Positions 35,386 to 49,400 are shown, counted from the first letter of the stretch. The stretch is DNA of 64,000 nt from Symbiodinium natans (GCA_905221605.1 CAJNDS010002736.1:196501-260500), one strand, 5' to 3'. Numbers and translations: made by a program. The notes: generated from the letters alone by a model not told the origin.

Positions 35386-36170
35386 GAGACATGGGCCGAG
35401 CAGCATGGCCTGACTGGGGATTCTGGACGCAATTCCAAGCCCTCACTGGAACCATGAAGCCCGAACCCTGAACCCTAAATCCTAAACCTTAAACCCTACA
35501 CACAACAGCTCGCCCGAAACAAGCGGCAGAGGTTCTGCCAGCTCCTCGTCACAGTTGCGGGACATTGAATCTTCGCCGCCGCCAAAATCACTCACGGACC
35601 GTCGGGACTCGGTGAGGCTGTACGTGCCCTGGGGGCCACATGAAGCCTAAAATTTGGGCCATATCCCCTACACTACGATGAAGGCACGTGAACCGTAGAC
35701 TTTTTTGGGGTTCATGTGGCCCCCAAGGTGAGAGTAGGTTGGGGCGGGAGGCGTTGGGCTTGGGCATGTTGATGCGGAGGAAGGTTTGTGATTGGCTTGA
35801 GGATGTGCAGTCAGGGAAGTAGGTTTCCTTTCGTGAGGAATTATCTGCGGTACCGAAGGCCCTCTTTCCCAAAATGTGGAGGCTCAGGGGTACTTAGAAG
35901 TAAGGTGATAACTAGGGTAGCCATGGCTATGACCTTATTTAGGGCGCTTAGAACCCTACTTCTAAGTAGCCATGAACCTTCTCGTCCTACACCCCAAAAC
36001 CCTAAACCTTAAACCCTAAACCCTAAACCCTAAACCCTGAACCCTAACACCTTCAAGTAGGAGTGCAAGGATGTCAGGACGTCAGAAAAAGTATTTTCAA
36101 AGGCGGAGAACCAAGGAGCCCCTCGGAAACTTCAGCAGACCGAGGTTCGAAGCCCACCGCACAAAAACCC
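35386..36170 (+). CDS. Scattered exon candidates
   Basis: Short exon-like frames: 35388-35452 (TWAEQHGLTGDSGRN), 35505-35620 (either LARNKRQRFCQLL or SSSSQLRDIESS), 35733-35812 (LGREALGLGMLMRRKV) and 36102-36150 (AENQGAPRKLQQTEV). A family-I introner with duplicated GTGAG lies between the second and third. They may be 5' exons of the 36.3-36.9 kb candidate. Confidence 0.3.
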
Positions 36171-36275
36171 TAAGCCCTAAGCCCTAAACCCTAAACCCTA
36201 AACCCTAAGCCCTAAACCCTAAACCCTAAACCCTAAACCCTAAACCCTAAACCCTAAACCCTAAACCCTAAATGA

Positions 36276-36911
36276 GCCCACGAGTTGCTTGAAGGAGGAG
36301 AAGTTTCTCCCGCTGGCACGACTTCCAGGCCCCTCCCCGCCAGGAGTTTCAGCTGTCTCGGAAGAGCCTCGAATTGCAGGAGCTTAGGGTTTAGGGTTTA
36401 GGGTTTAGGGTTTAGGGTTTAGGGTTTAGGGTTTAGGGTTTAGGGTTTAGGGTTTAGGGTTTGGGGTTATACTAGTAGAGTAGGTAACCTTTATAACCTT
36501 TTTATAGTAGTGACCTTTTTTAAACCTTCTTGGGGTATTCGAATCCCTATAAAAGTCCCAAAGGTGAACATTTAGTTCCCCCAGGTTACAGGACAACTAA
36601 GGGAGCAGCCAGCCTTTCTGACAACTTGTTTGCTTTGTGGCAGGCGATGAGGTCTTCTCCAGTGGTGAGTGGTCAGGCAGCCAAAAGGGCCGCAAATGCT
36701 CTCAGTCGACGCCTTCATCGCTTTCAGGCGAAAATCGCGGATCAGACTCTCAATCTCGGTTTAGGGTTTAGGGTTTAGGGTTTAGGGTTTAGGGTTTAGG
36801 GTTTAGGGTTTAGGGTTTAGGGTTTAGGGTTTTCATTTCCAGCGAACTTTGCATTGAGATCGCGCAGCTTTGCCACGCTCCAGGATTCTTGCAGCAGTTT
36901 CGCCGTTACGC
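36276..36911 (+). CDS. Candidate exons of a helical protein
   Basis: About 36342-36378 reads EFQLSRKSLELQ. After a family-E introner, 36603-36740 reads ASLSDNLFALWQAMRSSP and SGQAAKRAANALSRRLHRF. A third piece after an AG near 36892 can be joined with a GA donor. The two main exons join in frame with GA-AG. The product is alanine/arginine-rich and helical. No family is recognised, and start, stop and outer exons are not resolved. Confidence 0.4.
36470..36602. mobile_element. Family-E introner
   Basis: AGAGTAGGTAACCTTTATAA to GTTACAGGACAACTAAG, with GGTATTCGAATCCCTA in the middle as in the 30.1-kb copy. Confidence 0.75.
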
Positions 36912-36936
36912 GACTGCAGGTGATAGCCACATGTTA

Positions 36937-36999
36937 CATGCCCAGAGGGTCCGTACCTAATTCCATAATAGTACTACAAATGGACCCTCTGGGATGTTG
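36937..36999. mobile_element. Short inverted-repeat element
   Basis: GCCCAGAGGGTCCGTACC and GGACCCTCTGGGA bracket about 30 AT-rich bases. Confidence 0.65.
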
Positions 37000-37408
37000 G
37001 GTTTAACCATCTGACACAAAGAGCTTACATGGAAAGCTAGCTTTTCAGAGACAAACACGGCTTTCTTTGGGCTCTTCTTTGGGGGGAACAAGGAGACGAT
37101 GGAAGACATGTGCTATTTGCACCCAAGTCCTATGCACAGTGCCCTGATGCTCGCAGCCACTTGTGCTCAACTCATTTTGTGCAGCAGTGGAGCTTGCTGC
37201 TACTCCCGACATCTTGTGCAAGGCCCGATGGAGTCTACTGTATACGAGCTGTGCGACGCGGTTTAGGGTTTAGGGTTTAGGGCTTAGGGCTTAGGGTTTA
37301 GGGTTTAGGGTTTAGGGTTTAGGGTTTAGGGTTTAGGGTTTAGGGTTTAGGGCTTAGGGTTTAGGGTTTAGGGTTTAGGGTTTAGTAGGGAGTCGCTTGT
37401 GCGAGGCA

Positions 37409-40400
37409 ATGGCGGCCACAGCTTGGGATGCGCATGACGTTGATGTGCCGGAGCCATTGGATGAGAAGCCTTGCGACGCCCTGGCCTGAGTTATGGAGGA
37501 GCAAAGGACCCAAACCCTAAACCCACGTTGCTGTGGGTAGTCGGGTGGCAAAAACCCCTAAATACTCAACCCTAAACCCTATAAAAATCCAACCCTAAAC
37601 CCTAAAGAACCAACCCTAAACCCCAAACCCTAAACCCTAAACCCCTCTAAGCCTAAACCCTCAACCCTAAACCCTAAACTGTCTGTTGTTGTGGAGCTGG
37701 GCTGAGAGGCCGGTATGAAGGTTGAGTACGACTAATTAGTGCCAGCCGAGTGTATCGTTCAGGGTTTAGGGTTTAGGGTTTAGGGTTTAGGGTTTAGGGT
37801 TTTAGGGTGTAGGGTTTATATCACCTGAGCCTCAGAGTGCTATGCAAGAGAGACTGCTGACTGAATGCCTCGCCTGGTTTTGTCCGAGTGTGAGCAATGA
37901 GACCTCTAACATTCAAGCCCTAAACCGTTAACCTTCAAACCCCAAACCTCAAACTCCCTAAGCCCTAAGCCCTAAGCCCTAAGCCCTAAGCCCTAAACCC
38001 TAAACCCTAAACCCTAAACCCTAAACCCTAAACCCTAAGGCCGGCGACCTCCAGAAATGGCTGACCGCCCGCCGCCAAGCGACCCTGGAGTTGAGTGCAG
38101 GGACAGCTTTGACCGGCCCCTTGGCTTTGTTTAGGGTTTAGGGTTTAGGGTTTAGGGTTTAGGGTTTAGGGTTTAGGGTTTAGGGTTTAGGGTTGAGGGT
38201 TGAGGGTTGAGGGTTGAGGGTTAGGGCTTGGGGTTTGGGGTTTGGGCTTAGGGCTTACGGCCTATTAGGGCTTAGGGGCCTGCCCGGGACCCCTGGGACC
38301 CCCGACCCCCCGACCGTTCCTTTGACTCTCGGACCCAACCCCGAACGTCATGAAACTGCAGACGTTTTTAGAGGTGGACTGTTGCCTTGAGTTTAGGCCT
38401 AAACCCTAAAAGGAATAGGTTTGGGTGGCTTTGCCGCCTCGGACGGCGTGGGGTGGGAGAAAAGTGTTAGATGGCCCTCCACTTGTTCAGAGCACCTACG
38501 CCCTATCACAGCAAACCCTAAACCCTAAATCCTAAACCCTAAACCCTAGACCCTAGACCCTAAACCCTCAACCCTAACCTGTACTTATAGCCATGTTACA
38601 ATTGGTTCATAAGTACCATGAACCTCCAAGTAAGGCTTCTCCTTCGGAGCCCCCGTGTCCGTCTCCGGCGAGGTGGTCTTCAACACTGGCTGAGGGTTTA
38701 GGGTTTAAGGTTTATAGGGTTTAGGGTTTAGGGTTTAGGGTTTAGGGTTTAGGGTTTAGGGTTTAGGGTTTAGGGTTTAGGGTTTAGGGTTTAGGGTTTA
38801 CCGGAGAGGTGGTCTTCAACACGGGCATGGTGGCCTACCCTGAATCCCTCACGGACCCGTCCCTTAGCGGCAGGGTAGTTAACCTTTAACCTTTCTGGTT
38901 ATTATATATATATATATTGTTTTTTTAGTATATAGATAGAAAATCAAATTTCGAATAAATGGTTGAACCTTTTGTGGGCTAGGGTATTCAGCCCCTGAGG
39001 TCCTACGCAGGCCAGATTCTGGTCTTCACCTACCCCCTCGTCGGAAACTACGGGATCCCTGGTGACGAGCCGGATGACCTGGGCCTGTCCCGGTGGTTCG
39101 AAAGTGACCGCATCCATGTGAAGGCCCGTTTAGGGTTAGGGTCGGGTTTAGAGCTTAGGGTTTAGGGTTTAGGATTTAGGGTTTAGGGTTTAGGGTGAAG
39201 GCCGTGGTCATCTCGGACTACTCCTATGAGCCTTCCCACTATTCCTGTGTTCGCACGCTCGGGGACTGGCTGAACAGCCAGGGGATCCCTGGCATCTATG
39301 GTGTGGACACGCGCATGATCACCAAGATCATCCGCCAGGAGGGCGCCATGTTGGGCAGGGTGCTGGTGCAAGGCAGCCAGGACAGCCACCCCAGCGCCAT
39401 CCCCTTCGAGGACCCCAACGTACGAAACCTGGTGGCCGAGGTGTCGCGGCCTCGGAAGCAAACCTTCGCCCTCAGCGATCCTGGTGATCGCAAGGATGTG
39501 CACATCGTGGCCGTGGACTGCGGTATGAAGAACAACATCATCCGCTGTTTGGTGGGGCTTGGTGTTCGGCTCACAGTGGTGCCTTGGGATCACGACTTTA
39601 CCCAGGAGAGCTTTGATGGCCTCTTCCTCAGCAATGGGCCCGGTGATCCCAGCAAGTGCACGCAGACCATCCAGCACGTGAGGCAGGTGATGCAGGAGCG
39701 GCCCAACACGCCCGTGCCTCTGCTGCACTGGCTCACCCCAAACCGTAACCCTAATAGATCATGTGATGGGTGACCGATGCATTGTTGCTCCCCCCCCCCC
39801 AGCTTTGTGGGCCTTCTATGGTGCTTTCATGACTCTAAGATCTTCGGCATCTGCCTGGGAAACCAGATCTTGGCCTTGGCGGCAGGGGCACGCACCTTCA
39901 AGATGAAGTTCGGCAACCGTGGCATGAACCAGCCGGTTGTGGACCTCCGCACGCAGCGCTGCTACATCACCGCGCAGAACCACGGCTTCGCGGTGGACGC
40001 CCAGTCCCTGCCAGCAGGCTGGGTGCCCTTGATGGTGAATGCCAACGATGGCACCAACGAAGGCATCGTCCACAGCTCGCGGCCCTGGTTCTCCGTCCAG
40101 TTCCACCCCGAGGCCGGGAGCAAGCGCAAGCACAGATTTTGAAGTATAACCCTGTCCGATCCCATCCGCACCATTCCTGTCAGCACATGAGAGCATTGCC
40201 TATGTAGGAGCTGAAGGGGCAAGTTTTGACAAGTGTGGGGCTGGGGGTGCCGAGGCCTGTGGCGGGCCCATGGACACGGACTTCCTCTTCAAGCAGTTCC
40301 TGCAGTTCATCGAAGAGCCGGGGGCCACGGCCGTGACGACCATTCCCTACTCCATTCCGCTGAGCTACCGCAAGGCCCCCCGGTTCTTATAGTAGGGAAT

Positions 40401-43400
40401 GAGGGAATTCGGGCCTTAAAGAATACCCTTTAAGGAGCATATAGGTACCTCATTCCCCGCATTCCTTCCCAAGAGCCAGCCAGAAGAAGACCCTACACCC
40501 TAAACCCTAAACCCTGAAGGTGCTGGTGCTGGGCTCCGGCGGCCTGACGATTGGCCAGGCAGGGGAGTTTGACTACTCGGGCAGCCAGGCCCTGAAGGCT
40601 CTCAAGGAGGCTGGTATCATGGTAGCCCAGTGGTACCCTTTTCCCCTTTTTTTTGGTTCAAGGTTCCCTTATAAATTAACCGACCAAAAGAGGGTGCCCT
40701 TAATAAAATATTGTGGTTACTGGGGTACCAAGGTATCATGTCCGTGCTGATGAACCCCAACATCGCCACCGTGCAGACGTCGGCGGGCATGGCGGACCGT
40801 GTTTACTTCCTCCCCGTGACCCCCGAGTTCGTGACCAAGGTCATCGACCGGGAGCGGCCGGACGGCATCTTCGTGTCCTTTGGCGGCCAGACGGCCCTGA
40901 ACTGCGCCGTGCGGCTCCACGAGCAGAAGGTCTTCGAGCGCTTCAACGTGCAGGTGCTGGGCACCCCCATCGAGGCCATCATCAAGACCGAGGACCGGGA
41001 CCTCTTCAGCCAGGTCGTGGACGCCTGCGGGGAGCGGATTGCCGAGAGCTGCTGCTGCGACTCGGTGCTGCAGGCCATCCGCGCCGCGGAGCAGATTGGC
41101 TACCCGGTGCTTGTGCGGGCGGCCTTTGCCCTTGGGGGCCTGGGCAGCGGCTTCGCCGACAACGAGAACGAGCTGCGCAAGCTGGTGACCGTGGCGCTGG
41201 TGAACAGCCCGCAGGTCATCATCGACAAGTCCCTGAAGGGCTGGAAGGAGCTGGAGTACGAGGTGGTGCGGGACAAAAACGACAACTGCATCACCGTGTG
41301 CAACATGGAAAACTTGGACCCCATGGGCATCCACACCGGCGAGTCCATCGTCATCGCGCCCTCGCAGACGCTGAACAACGAGGAGTACTACCGGCTCCGG
41401 CAGTGCGCCCTGAAGATCATCCGGCACCTGGGCATCGTGGGCGAGTGCAACATCCAGTACGCCGTGGACCCCAAGAGCTCCCAGTTCCCTGGGGACACCA
41501 CATGAACCCTAAAGACCCTAAATTATAATGTAAGTCATATTAAGGTAGGATATGAACCCCTACCCCTTTTAGGGTTCCTTTGGTCCCCCAGGTTCAGGAT
41601 CATCGAGGTCAACGCCCGGCTCTCGCGCAGCAGCGCTTTGGCTTCCAAGGCCACGGGCTATCCCTTGGCCTACGTGGCTGCCAAGCTGGCGCTGGGACAC
41701 GACCTGGCACAGGCCCGAGGGTGAAATCGTGTGAGTGGGGCGGTTTTGGTTCTGATGTGTTGTGTGAAGACGTTGATTATTCTATGAGGTATGTTTAGGG
41801 AGGGATGCCGGAGACTCCACCCCGCGGCCACTTGCCTGGTAATGACACAGATCCTCAAAGCCCCAAACCCAAATCCGAACACCCTGATAAAAAAAAAAAA
41901 AAGCACTCCCGCACCTCCCTGGCCAGCTTCGGAACAGCGTGACGCGCTGCACCACCGCCTGCTTCGAGCCGTCCCTGGACTATGTGGTGGCCAAGGTGCC
42001 CCGCTGGGACCTCCAGAAGTTCTCCACTGTGGATGCCCGCATCGGCTCGGCCATGCAGAGCGTCGGGGAGGTCATGGCCATCGGCCGGACCTTTGAGGAT
42101 GGGCCATTTTTGTAGGCCCCATACGCCCCAGAAATCAACCCGATAAAGGGCCTTTTTAAGGGGAAAAAGGGTACGATAGCCCGTCCTGGTTTGAGGAGAC
42201 CATCCAGAAGGCCCTGCGCATGGTCGACGAGGCGAGCCCGGGCTTCGATCCGGCGCGCTTTGAGATCGAGCTGGACCGGCGGGGTGTCAGCACCTCGGGG
42301 CCCGAGCTGGAGAGGGAAGTGCAGAAGGAGCTCAGCAACCCTACCCCTGTGCGGCTTTGGGCCGTGGCAAAGGCCTTCGAGCTGGGCATGGACGTATCCG
42401 ACGTCCACCGCCTCACCAGCATCGACCGCTGGTTCCTCGCCAAGCTCCACGGCCTCCACCAGCTCAAGGTGGCAATGCGGCGCATGGACTACTACGACCT
42501 CAAGGACCAGCCGGCTCTGCTGCGGGAGGCCGGTGTGTTTTCGTGTTGGCGTAGCCTTTCAAGGGGCGCAGCGCAAGAAGCAAAAGACGAAGAAGAAGAA
42601 GAAGAAGAACAAAAAAAGAAGAGCAATAATGAGAACAAGAAGAAGCAGAAGAAGAATAACAATACGAAAAGAAAACGAATAAGACGAAACATGAGTAGCA
42701 ACATTTCATGAATAAAGGCAAGAATCAAGAAGAATACTCATGTAAGCGAGATTGAGAACGAGAAGAGAAAGAAGAGACAGAGAAAGAGAGAGAGAAGAGA
42801 CAGAGGAGAGAGAGAGAGAGAGAGCGAGAGAGAGACAGAGACACAGAGACAGACATAGAGCACAGACAAACAGAGAAAAGAAGACAACTCTGCGTGCCTT
42901 AGGCCAAGTGCCGCGGCTTCTCGGACCGACAGATTGCAGCATTGATTTGTGCTCCGGCGTTGGTGCACATGGAGATGTCCCCCAAGCTGCTGCCAGCAGA
43001 TTTCGGGGCCAGTCGCTACACCGGCGGCGCAGTCACGGAGGCACACGTCCGGTACTTGCGGAGGAGCGCAGGCATCGTGCCCAAGGTCAAGCAGATCGAC
43101 ACGCTGGCGGCAGAGTTCCCGGCGGAGACGAACTACCTGTATCTGACCTACAGTGGGGAGGAGCACGACGTGGAGCTGCCCGGGAGCAAGATGTTCGCAG
43201 ACCTGGACGACCTGTCACCCCACCTGCCACTGCAACCGCTGCAGCCATCCATCCCGGAGCCCGCGACGCTGCATGCCACACCCGGCCAGGCGCACACGAC
43301 GAAGGCGGAGGAGTCCAGGGTGGTGGTGCTTGGCTGTGGGCCCTACAGGATCGGCAGCAGCGTGGAGTTCGACTGGTGCAGCGTCTCCTGCGTGCGCACG

Positions 43401-46400
43401 CTGCGGAAGTTGGGGCACCGGGCCGTGGTCGTGAACTGCAACCCGGAGACGGTCTCGACGGACTTCGACGAGTCCGATCGGCTCTATTTCGAGGAGCTCA
43501 GCCACGAGCGCGTCATGGACATCGCAGATCTGGAGACGCCCCGGGGCGTGGTGCCCGGGCCATGTTCAGCACATGTTCCACAGGCTTGTGACGGCTTGTC
43601 GCCGCACGCCGATAAGGTTGCCTGAGACATTCTGCAGTACATGTAGCATATCTCCAAGAAGGAACGATACCTTCAACTTTTCGTATCACATATATTACAT
43701 CTGAGCTTCTTGAGTGTGGCCCCAGATGTTTTCCAAGGTGGTGTCCGTGGGCGGGCAGACGCCCAACAACTTGGCCCTGGGGCTGCACCTATATCCCCCT
43801 TGGGAATCGTTTTGTGTTTTTGTTTCTGAAAAAACCCAAGAGGATATTAGAGGATATTAAAAACCTTATTTTGTTTGACCTAAGAGGATATTAGAGGATA
43901 TAAAATTTTTTTGTGTATATAAAACCCAAGAGGATATTAGAGGATATTCAAAGCATTATGTTGATTAAGGTTCTAAGGGGAGTATAAGGCACCGCTGCGG
44001 CGTGCGCATCCTGGGCACCTCCGTGGAGGCCATCGACGCGTGCGAGGACCGCAAGAGCCTTGGGGACCAAAAGAGCCCTAAAAGGGTTGGTTTTTTATGG
44101 TTCATGTGCACCTGAAATAAGAATTATGGTATGGTATAGGTATATGCCTTAGTTGAAATTGGAATTCCAGTAGGAAGTACGGGGTAGATGACCCCATTGT
44201 TATAGGGTTCCTTTTGGTAAGGAAGTTCAGCCAGCTCTGACCTTAAATGGAATTCTAGCATAAGTATATACCCTCATGTAATAGGAATTATAGTAGTTCT
44301 TGTAAGTATATACCATCATTCAATAGGAACTATAGTAGTAGTCATAGGGTGCCTTTGGTAAGGAAGTTCAGCCAGCTCTGTGACCAGCTGCACATTGACC
44401 AGCCGCAGTGGTCCCAGTTCGCAACCTTGGACGAGGCCCGCAGCTTCTGCCGTGCTGCCGGCTTTCCAGCTCCTTGAAAAGCAAAGGAACCCTATTGAAC
44501 CTTTAAAGGGGTTTATGGGCCTGCTTTAAGCGGACTTTTAGTTTCGGAATCATACTAGCAGAGGGTACATGACCCCCAATGTTCGTGTTCAGTTGGTCCC
44601 CAAGACCCTAAACCCTAAACCCTAAACCCTAAACCCTAAACCCTAAACCCTAAACCCTAAACCCTAAACTCAAGGTTCTGGTCCGGCCCTCCTACGTGCT
44701 GAGCGGCGCGGCCATGCGCGTGGTCACCAACGACTCCGAGCTGGAGGACTTTTAGGGTTTAGGGTTTAGGGTTTAGGGCTTAGGGCTTAGGGTTTAGGGT
44801 TTAGGGTTTAGGGTTTAGGGTTTACAGAAGGTCTTCCTCAAGACAGCGGCCGTGGTCAGCCGCGACCACCCTGTGGCTTAGCTAGCAGAGTAGGTAACTT
44901 CATTAGCCTAATTTTTTCGGGTATTGTAGTCCCAAAAAAGCCCAAAGGTGTACCATTAATTCCCCCCCAGGTTTAGCTGGACAACTAAGGTGGTGATCTC
45001 CAAGTACATCTCCGGCGCCAAGGAGGTGGAGCTAGATGCGGTAGGTAAGGCCGGCGAGCGGCTCGGATGCGAGCAGCTTGGGGAATCAGCCTGCACAGGG
45101 TCCCCTACACATGCCACCACAAAATACTGGTGCCATGCAGTTACCCGAAACCCTAAACCCTAAACCCTAAAACAGAGGTCATTATGGATCTCCGACTTGC
45201 GGTGCCCCCCCAAAGTGTATGATTTCCATGCCCTGTTCCAGCCGAGGCTCGTCAACTACGCCATTGCGGAACACATTGAGAACGCGGGTGTGCACAGCGG
45301 AGATGCATCCTTGCTTCTTCCGGCACAGCGGCTGTTTGTGGAGACACACCGCAAAGTGAAGAGCACCACGGTGGGGTATGTTGCTGCAGATTGGGGACTG
45401 TATATATGGATCCTTAAACAGTGTTTTTTTTTGTGAAAGTAGAATATTGGGTATCCTTATGGGGGTGCCAGTAAAACAACAAACCCTACCTCAGGGTTCG
45501 GGGGGAGACATTCTCTTGAGGGGACTGGGGCTGAGGTTTTGAGTACAAAGGGACCCTGCCAGCCCCGAAAAGTAGCCTTCCTTGAGGGGAGAGTGGCACA
45601 TTGCCGCGGTTTTCCCCGTTGTATTCCTAGAAATCAGTAGAATGCTTTCTTAGGGTTTAGGGTTTAGGGTTTAGGGTTTAGGGTTTAGGGTTTAGGGTTT
45701 AGGGTTTAGGGCATTTTGTGTCGAGGGCCGGAGTAGCTGAGGCATCTCTCAGAAGTTGTGCAAGGCCCTGAAGATTTCGGGGCCCTTCAACATCCAGTTC
45801 ATCTGCAAGGACAACGAGGTCAAGGTCATTGCCGCTCAGCCATGCGTAAAGAAATAGAATGTGTCGCTTGTTTGAGCCCTACACTCCTAAACCCTAAACC
45901 CTAAACCCCAAACCCCAAACCCCAAACCCTAAACCCTAAACCCTATAAACCCTAACGCTTGGACGGCCGAGGAGTGCAATTTGCGGGCCTCCCGGTCCAT
46001 GCCTTTCATCTCAAAGACCTACAACGTGAACTTCATCGAGCTCGCGACCCGCAGCTTCGCCGGAGAATTGGGATTTGCCCTTAGTATTACCTATATCCCC
46101 CTTGGTAATTGTTTTTTTTTTATTTTTGTTTATATAAACCCCCCAGAGGAGATTAAACATGTCATTTTCTTGAGGTTCTAAGGGGAGTATAGAGAATCAG
46201 TCTGAATAATAATCAGAAAGATTAGAAAATGTTCATTTATAGCAATAGTCATAAGAATAATGCCAATACGAGCAATACTACAAAGAATACCAACAATAAC
46301 TAAGATTTATACCACAAGGCATATCTTTTCTAGATCAGTGTTAGGGATCCTTTTTACTTTTTGGGTTATGGGCTTTCTTATATATGAACAAAAAGGATCC

Positions 46401-49400
46401 TTTTTTCTTCCTAGGGGAACAGGGATTAAGTTTTCTCAACTACACAGGCATCATGGTGGGCATGCCCGTGCGCCCGGCGATCATCCAGCCCATGGACATC
46501 GACTTCGTGGCCTGCAAAGCGCCCATGCCCTTCGGAGAGAGCTGAGGGGGAGCCATAGGGTTTAGGGTTTAGGGTTTAGGGTTTAGTAGCCTAAATGGAG
46601 GGTCCCTTTTTGAAGGGTACCCCCCCCCCCCCCAAAAAAAAAAAAAAAAAGAAGACTCAGAATGAAGAAACAACAACACATCCAAGAACAAGGCAGCTGT
46701 ATACGGATGTTCGCACAATTCACGCCCCAGTCGGTCCAGCGGATGCTGCTCAGCAACCCTAAACCCTAAACCCTAAACCCTAAACCCTAACCCCTAAGCC
46801 CTAAGCCCTAAACCCTAAACCCTAAACCCCAGGTTCTCTTTTGGCCGGCTCAAGAACTCAGACCCGCGGCTGGGTGTGGAGATGTCCTCTACCGGTGAGG
46901 TGGCCTGAAGCTCGGACGGCAAGCTACGGCTATGTCCGTTTACGACAGACACAGGCAATGCCTAATTAAGCTTATGAACCATTACTAAAGGGGTCGGAAA
47001 ATTTTCGAAAAGTGTTCCCTTAGGGCCCCTTTATGAACATACTAGAATCACTTAGAATAACCCCCAAACCCAGGCCCCTCTAGGTCACACCCCGTCCGAT
47101 GACCTGATGTGGGTAAGTCGCATTGCTGGTGGCTCGCGAAGTCGCACAAGTTCCATCGTGGGCTGTAGGTTTAGTTTGTGTGCTGCGCTGGGTTTAGGGT
47201 TTAGGGTTTAGGGTTTAGGGTTTAGGGTTTAGGGTTTAGGGTTTAGGGTTTAGGGTTTAGGGTTTAGGGTTTAGGGTTTAGGGTTTAGGGCAGCCGGCCA
47301 GGTTTCGGCGTGAATGCCCACGAGGCGTTCCTGAAGAGCATGGTGGCCGCCAACTTCAAGCTGCCATCACAGCCACTATGCTCACTATGCCTAGGGCCCA
47401 GAGTAGGCCATTCTTCCCCTGTAAGCACATTTAAACCAACAAAAGTGCACTCTTTTCATTGCTAGGTTACTCTTGGGTCTAGGTGCTCACACAACATGAC
47501 CCTCAAAATTCAGAGAAAACACCATCCTGCCACACTTTACAAAGTAGATCTGCATGCTACATGGGCGTAGTTTTCCAAATCTCGGGTCCCTTTCTGTGTC
47601 CTTATTACAAGGGCGTCGTATGATGTAGGGGTCCCAAAAACAGAGCACCCCAATACTTGAGAGAAACACCCATATGATGTGGCATAGTTGTCGTAGATTC
47701 CTGCCAGGGCGATTCTGATCTCCCTGGGCCCCAATTGGGCCAAAAGCGAGTTCGTGAGCTCTGGGGCAGCGCAGCAGCTTCTGGAGATGGGCACCTCGGC
47801 GGATTTGTTTGGGCGCAGACTCCAAGATCAGATGCGGTTCCGATGCATTTCCTGTATACACATATGGGCATTTCCCAAAAAATAGGGGTGCCCCTGAATA
47901 TACCCCTACATACTGTAATCCTTTTTATGGGAACCCCCAAAAAGGGTACCCCCATTTTCGGCAACCCCCGTATATGCATGTGTTTTTTTCGGCAGGGTCC
48001 GGCAGCCCGGCATGCGCAACGCCGAACCGAGGCTACACCCTCTATACCACCAAGGGAACGCATGAGCACTTGGCAGGCAGGCGTCATTCGTCGTGGTTCC
48101 CATCATTCTCTGCACTCGCAGCAGAAGTATCCCTAAACCCGAAACCCGAAACCCGAAACCCTAAACCCTAAACCCTAAACCCTAAACCCTAAACCCTAAA
48201 CCCTAAACCCTAAGCCCTAAGCCCTAAGCCCTAAGCCCTAAGCCCTAAGCCCTAAGCCCTAAGCCCTAAGCCCTAAGCCCTAAGCCCTAAGCCCTAAGCC
48301 CTAAACCTAACAGCAGGTGCGGGCGTCAAGAGCAACATGGTCTTCAAGCCGCTGGTGAAGCGGGAGCCGAACGCATCCACACTCCTGCAGGGCCGCAAGA
48401 TCGACCTGGCAGCTCAGCCGTAGCTAAAACATAAAGTTATTGATTCTTACCCTTAGTACTATATTACTATATTACTTTATTCCTATATTACTATATCACG
48501 ATCTTACTATCTTACTATATGACTATATGACTATATTACTGTATTACTATATTGCTATATTGCTATAATACTATATTACTATACTACTATATGACTATAT
48601 TCTTATATTACTATATTACTATGTTACTATATTACTATATTACTATATGACTATATGACTATATTACTATATTACTATAATACTATAATACTATATTACT
48701 ATGTTACTATATTACTATATTACTATATTACTATATTACTATATTACTATATTGCTATATTACTATAGGACTATATGACTATATTACTATATTACTATAT
48801 TGCTATAGTATTATATCACTAGATTACTATATTACTATATTCCTATATTCCTATATTACTATATCACTATATTACTATATTACTATATTACTATATTACT
48901 ATATTGCTATCTTGCTGTCTTGCTATCTTACTATATTACGATATTGCTATATTGCTATACTACTATACTACCTCTGAAACATAAAGATATTTGTGGTATG
49001 GTTTTTGTGTTTGTATATGTATTTCCAAATTTCTTATTGCTATATTACTATAACATATCTAGATTACTATATTACTATATTCCTATATTCCTATATTACT
49101 ATATCACTATATTACTATATTACTATATTACTATATTACTATATTACTATATTACTATATTACTATATTACTATATTGCTATCTTGCTGTCTTGCTATCT
49201 TACTATATTACGATATTGCTATATTGCTATACTACTATACTACCTCTGAAACATAAAGATATTTGTGGTATGGTTTTTGTGTTTGTATATGTATTTCCAA
49301 ATTTCTTATTGCTATATTACTATAACATATCTAGATTACTATATTACTACGTTGCTACATAAATTTCTAGAGTTTCTATATTGCGATATTGTGATATTGC

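Noticed and set aside
36120-36165. tRNA-like GAGGTTCGAAGCCC
   Set aside because: Flanks do not fold into a cloverleaf; lies within an exon-like frame.
40717-41427. Long minus-strand and alternate-frame ORFs across CPSII
   Set aside because: Shadows of the GC-rich CPSII exon, whose plus frame carries the conserved motifs.
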